A stretch of DNA of 8,264 nt. Origin: Alphaproteobacteria bacterium (lineage in GTDB: Bacteria; Pseudomonadota; Alphaproteobacteria; Sneathiellales; Sneathiellaceae). The notes beneath the pieces were generated by a model. That model saw only the letters and a program-made list of their open reading frames with translations, made no database searches and had not been told where the DNA came from. The translations under genes were made by a program, and so were the position numbers. Shown one piece after another: positions 5,977 to 8,264 of this stretch (position 1 is the stretch's first letter; the number at the start of each line of letters is the position of its first letter). The stretch covers positions 1 through 8,264 of the forward strand of contig SBHH01000039.1 of NCBI GenBank assembly GCA_006226265.1, in the 5' to 3' direction.

Positions 5977-6861
5977 ATGACGAGTACGACATCATCCTTG
6001 CCAGTTCTGACACCGGAAGGCGGTCTTTCCCGTTACCTTCAGGAAATCCGCAAGTTCCCGATGCTGGAACCGGATGAAGAATATATGCTGGCCAAAGCCT
6101 GGAAAGACCACGGCGATACCGAGGCGGCCCATAAAATGGTGACGAGCCATCTCCGGCTGGTCGCGAAAATCGCGATGGGCTATCGCGGGTACGGTTTGCC
6201 CGTGGCCGAGCTGATCTCGGAAGGCAATGTCGGCATGATGCAGGCGGTCAAACGGTTCGAGCCTGAAAAAGGTTTCCGCCTGTCGACCTATGCCATGTGG
6301 TGGATCCGCGCGGCCATTCAGGAATATATCCTGCGCACCTGGTCGCTCGTGAAAATGGGTACGACCGCCGCGCAGAAGAAGCTCTTTTTCAACCTTCGCA
6401 AAATCAAGGGCCAGATCGAGGCCATTGATGAAGGCGACATGACGGCGGAGCAGGTCAAAACCATCTCCAAGAAGCTGGATGTGTCGGAAGAGGAAGTGAT
6501 CAATATGAACCGCCGCCTGACGGCGCCGGATCACAGCCTCAATGCCCCGATGCGTGCCGACAGCGAAGGCGAATGGATGGACTGGCTGGAGGATGAAAGC
6601 CCCGACCAGGAAACCGTTTTCGCCGAGAGCCAGGAGCTCAAGAACCGCCGCGCCATGCTGACGAAGGCCATGGACTGCCTGAACGAGCGGGAGCGGCATA
6701 TCCTGACCGAGCGGCGCCTGAAGGACGAGCCGCAGACGCTGGAGGATTTGAGCCAGCATTACAACATCAGCCGCGAACGGGTGCGGCAGATCGAGGTCCG
6801 CGCGTTCGAAAAGCTGCAACGCGCCATGAAATCAAAGGTTATGGAGGAACGGCTGGGTTAA
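5977..6861 (+). CDS. rpoH: RNA polymerase heat-shock sigma factor RpoH (sigma-32)
   Basis: This is a 294-residue group 3 sigma factor of normal RpoH length. Residues about 14-45 hold the region 1.2-like segment (GGLSRYLQEIRKFPMLEPDEE). Region 2 spans about 52-121, with core-binding and -10-recognition signatures LISEGNVGMMQAVKRFEP and FRLSTYAMWWIRAAI. The RpoH box QKKLFFNLR (133-141) differs from E. coli QRKLFFNLR by one conservative change and separates this protein from RpoD and RpoS. Region 4 (about 225-286) ends in the helix-turn-helix LEDLSQHYNISRERVRQIE that reads the -35. It directs RNA polymerase to chaperone and protease promoters after heat or protein-folding stress. GAGAGGG about ten bases upstream supports the ATG at 5977. 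It follows rluD, an order I recall from other alphaproteobacteria. Some members carry several rpoH paralogues, and which one this is cannot be told here. Confidence 0.97.
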   Translation: MTSTTSSLPVLTPEGGLSRYLQEIRKFPMLEPDEEYMLAKAWKDHGDTEAAHKMVTSHLRLVAKIAMGYRGYGLPVAELISEGNVGMMQAVKRFEPEKGFRLSTYAMWWIRAAIQEYILRTWSLVKMGTTAAQKKLFFNLRKIKGQIEAIDEGDMTAEQVKTISKKLDVSEEEVINMNRRLTAPDHSLNAPMRADSEGEWMDWLEDESPDQETVFAESQELKNRRAMLTKAMDCLNERERHILTERRLKDEPQTLEDLSQHYNISRERVRQIEVRAFEKLQRAMKSKVMEERLG

Positions 6862-6891
6862 GCCTCCCGACCCGGCCGTTCGCGTACCCGG

Positions 6892-6924
6892 CGCCGCCCT
6901 TCCCCGGGGCGGCGTCTTTATTTT
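6892..6924 (+). terminator. Intrinsic terminator of rpoH
   Basis: CGCCGCCC (6892-6899) and GGGCGGCG (6907-6914) form a perfect 8-base GC stem with a 7-base loop, followed by TCTTTATTTT (6915-6924), 30 bases after the rpoH stop. On the minus strand the hairpin is not followed by a T-run, so it probably does not end the converging monooxygenase transcript in the same way. Confidence 0.88.
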
Positions 6925-6936
6925 GGGGAATGGCGT

Positions 6937-7296
6937 CTAGCGGGAGAAACCGCCGACTCTCTCCATGACAACAGGCTGCATCGCCGAAATCGTGTTCACG
7001 ACAGTTTCCGTCGGATCACCGTAGAGGGTGAAGCTTTTGGGAATGAGAACGCCCATGAAGCGTTTTGCGAACTTGGTGCCGAAATTCTTCATATGGGTAA
7101 GGGTCGCGTCGGAATCCGCATATCTTTCAAATATATGGCAGCTTTTCTTGTCCGCGCTTACCGACCATTCGTAATTAAGCGCGCCCGGCTCATCCGCCTT
7201 GGTCGCCGCCACCATTTCCGTCATCAGATCGATGAAATTATCATATTCGCCCGGCTTGATTTCGACCGCCAGGATCCAGTAGACATGCCCGCTCAT
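6937..7296 (-). CDS. ABM-domain protein, putative quinol monooxygenase
   Basis: This 119-residue protein has the dimeric alpha/beta-barrel pattern of the antibiotic biosynthesis monooxygenase (ABM) family. It has a first strand VYWILAVEIKPGEYDNF (5-21), helix DLMTEMVAATKADEPGAL (23-40), strands YEWSVS and CHIFERYADSDA (53-64), then the family-typical His68 in LTHMKNFG. Members such as YgiN are small cofactor-free oxygenases acting on quinols or related aromatics; others have non-oxygenase roles, so the reaction is not settled. AAGGGAG about four bases before the ATG at 7296 is a strong ribosome site and fixes the start. The C-terminal tail from about 94 is somewhat longer than the minimal domain. 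It converges on rpoH, and 71 bases separate it from the upstream membrane-protein gene on the same strand. Confidence 0.85.
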   Translation of the reverse strand: MSGHVYWILAVEIKPGEYDNFIDLMTEMVAATKADEPGALNYEWSVSADKKSCHIFERYADSDATLTHMKNFGTKFAKRFMGVLIPKSFTLYGDPTETVVNTISAMQPVVMERVGGFSR

Positions 7297-7340
7297 TGCG
7301 CTCCCTTTTCATTCTTGTTTTGTCATGGAGAGGTGAGTAT

Positions 7341-7360
7341 GCGAAAAAGCGACTTTTCGC
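7341..7360 (-). terminator. Candidate hairpin after the membrane-protein pair
   Basis: GCGAAAA (7341-7347) and TTTTCGC (7354-7360) form a perfect 7-base inverted repeat with a 6-base loop, seven bases after the stop codon at 7368. On the minus strand the 3' arm carries TTTTTCGC, but no T-run follows the stem, so this is at best a weak or partial terminator. It could equally be a processing hairpin in the leader of the ABM gene. Confidence 0.35.
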
Positions 7361-7367
7361 GCCAGCG

Positions 7368-7880
7368 CTATTTTCTGGCCTTAACCCGTTGCGCAGGCTC
7401 CAGATATTCGCCGATATCGGCCGCAAACTGTCCGCCCCATTCCTCAATCAGCTTCTGGCGCTGCCCTTTCAGGCGGCTAATGACAGCCTTGGCCTGAAGA
7501 TCATAGAGTGCATAGACGCAGATCGGCACCGCCCAATCGAGAAACATGGCAAGTCCGGCGCCGCCGAACATAGTAAGCCACATATAAACATCGGACAGGA
7601 TCGCAAAGGCGTTCTGGAAGTTCTGTCCCCGTTCCCACAAAAGGCCGACGACCGGGATGACACCTGCAAGGTTGAAAGCGATCATGGAGGCAAGACTGCT
7701 TCCCCTGTTGGTCTGCAGAACCAACGCCACAATGCTCGGGATCATACCCGCCAGCAACACCAGCATCGACGGCGGATAGAAAACAAGCCCGACCGCGATG
7801 AAAATCATCACCGGAATGGCCGTCGCGCCGATCCTGGAGCCCGCCGCGCCTTCTTTTCCGTTCTTCTTGTCTTTCGCCAT
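7368..7880 (-). CDS. Uncharacterised polytopic membrane protein
   Basis: This 170-residue protein has a lysine-rich cytoplasmic start (MAKDKKNGKEG) followed by hydrophobic segments near 18-35, 38-56, 65-82 and 97-125, and a charged C-terminal helix (about 128-170, LQAKAVISRLKGQRQKLIEE). An even number of helices with both ends in the cytoplasm fits the positive charges. I recognise no catalytic motif, transporter signature or named family. ATG at 7880 is chosen over an in-frame TTG at 7895 because the TTG would overlap the upstream gene, and AACAGG precedes the ATG. The upstream gene's stop is only four bases before this start, so the two are almost certainly co-transcribed and may form one complex. 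Confidence 0.8.
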   Translation of the reverse strand: MAKDKKNGKEGAAGSRIGATAIPVMIFIAVGLVFYPPSMLVLLAGMIPSIVALVLQTNRGSSLASMIAFNLAGVIPVVGLLWERGQNFQNAFAILSDVYMWLTMFGGAGLAMFLDWAVPICVYALYDLQAKAVISRLKGQRQKLIEEWGGQFAADIGEYLEPAQRVKARK

Positions 7881-7884
7881 CCTG

Positions 7885-8264
7885 TTATCCCGCAAAGTAA
7901 AGGGCAGATAGAACCATGCTTGCCAGCAGGGCTGTTATCGACAGCACAGAGGTGACCCAGCTACCGTATTTTTCCGCGGCAATCCTCCGTGCCTGTTCCG
8001 CCGCCTCGATCTGCCGTGCCTGCCGCTCTGACTGAACCGCGTCTTTAAGCGCCCGTCCATATTCTTTCTCGTCGATCCGGACCTGCCGCTCAATATCCGT
8101 GGCGATGAGAATGGTTTCCAGCATCGCGGACTTTTTCGCCTCCTGAAACCGCTTTTCGATCACCTCCCGACGAAGGCGGGAACGAATCTTGCCGAGGAGC
8201 GGTTTCAACTGCTGTTCAACCCAGAGGCAAAGTCCTGGCATTGGCTTGCCATAATAGCGCTGCA
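7885..8264 (-). CDS. Uncharacterised coiled-coil protein with C-terminal membrane anchor, 5' end probably outside window
   Basis: From an internal ATG at 8241 the frame gives 118 residues, but it stays open to the window edge and the extra residues (QRYYGKP just before MPG) look like genuine protein. No Shine-Dalgarno precedes 8241. The true start is therefore probably beyond 8264. Residues 14-40 (numbered from 8241) are strongly basic (KIRSRLRREVIEKRF). Residues about 48-92 are a charged Ala/Arg/Glu/Gln helix that could form a coiled coil (ERQARQIEAAEQARRIAAEK), and 95-117 form a single hydrophobic segment followed by one glycine, a tail-anchor layout with the bulk in the cytoplasm. No known domain is recognised. 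The stop at 7885-7887 is four bases from the next gene. Confidence 0.72.
   Translation of the reverse strand, partial: QRYYGKPMPGLCLWVEQQLKPLLGKIRSRLRREVIEKRFQEAKKSAMLETILIATDIERQVRIDEKEYGRALKDAVQSERQARQIEAAEQARRIAAEKYGSWVTSVLSITALLASMVLSALYFAG

Noticed and set aside
5974..5981. GTCATGAC palindrome centred on the rpoH start codon
   Set aside because: Eight bases is too short to claim a thermosensor or operator, and I see no longer pairing that occludes the ribosome site.
1749..7955. Long antisense open frames opposite mscS, ltaE, rluD, rpoH and the right-hand genes
   Set aside because: All are codon-aligned antisense. They stay open because TTA, CTA and TCA codons are rare in the sense genes of GC-rich genomes. 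None has a family resemblance or a ribosome site.
1..8264. CRISPR array, insertion sequence, tRNA or integrase attachment site
   Set aside because: No regularly spaced repeats, terminal inverted repeats, transposase motifs or tRNA cloverleaf were found in reading both strands.

Overview
The window looks like chromosomal core DNA from an alphaproteobacterium of moderately high GC. Three things suggest this: an RpoH sigma factor with the typical alphaproteobacterial form of the RpoH box, the rluD-rpoH gene order with a small membrane-protein gene divergent from rluD, and a compact layout of short operons. I recognise no tRNA, rRNA, insertion sequence, CRISPR array, prophage or integrase, and no sign of recent transfer. 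The genus cannot be fixed from the sequence; the group is inferred from gene content and recalled synteny.

Layout. Positions 1-1234 (minus) hold the N-terminal 411 residues of a protein that reads as a degenerate GGDEF domain followed by a degenerate EAL domain; its 3' end is outside the window. It is divergent from a TusA-family sulfurtransferase gene (1452-1691, plus), with a 217-base AT-rich, inverted-repeat-containing spacer between them. tusA converges on a four-gene minus-strand cluster read from 4849 down to 1704: a small single-pass membrane protein, a JAMM/Mov34 (M67-type) metallopeptidase, a low-specificity L-threonine aldolase and an MscS-type mechanosensitive channel. The first two genes overlap by ATGA and the next gap is 14 bases, so at least three of the four are probably one transcript.

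Only 39 bases separate this cluster from the divergent plus-strand genes rluD (23S rRNA pseudouridine synthase, 4889-5863) and rpoH (heat-shock sigma factor, 5977-6861). rpoH ends in a clear intrinsic terminator (6892-6924). Converging on rpoH are minus-strand genes: an ABM-domain putative monooxygenase (6937-7296) and a tightly packed pair of uncharacterised membrane proteins (7368-7880 and 7885 to beyond 8264).

Functionally most of the window is housekeeping: rRNA modification, heat-shock transcription, osmotic protection, amino-acid metabolism and sulfur transfer. The less ordinary parts are the apparently catalytically dead GGDEF/EAL-like protein, the JAMM peptidase next to a PLP enzyme and close to tusA, and the unknown membrane pair at the right edge. 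I found no convincing new multi-gene system such as a defence island.
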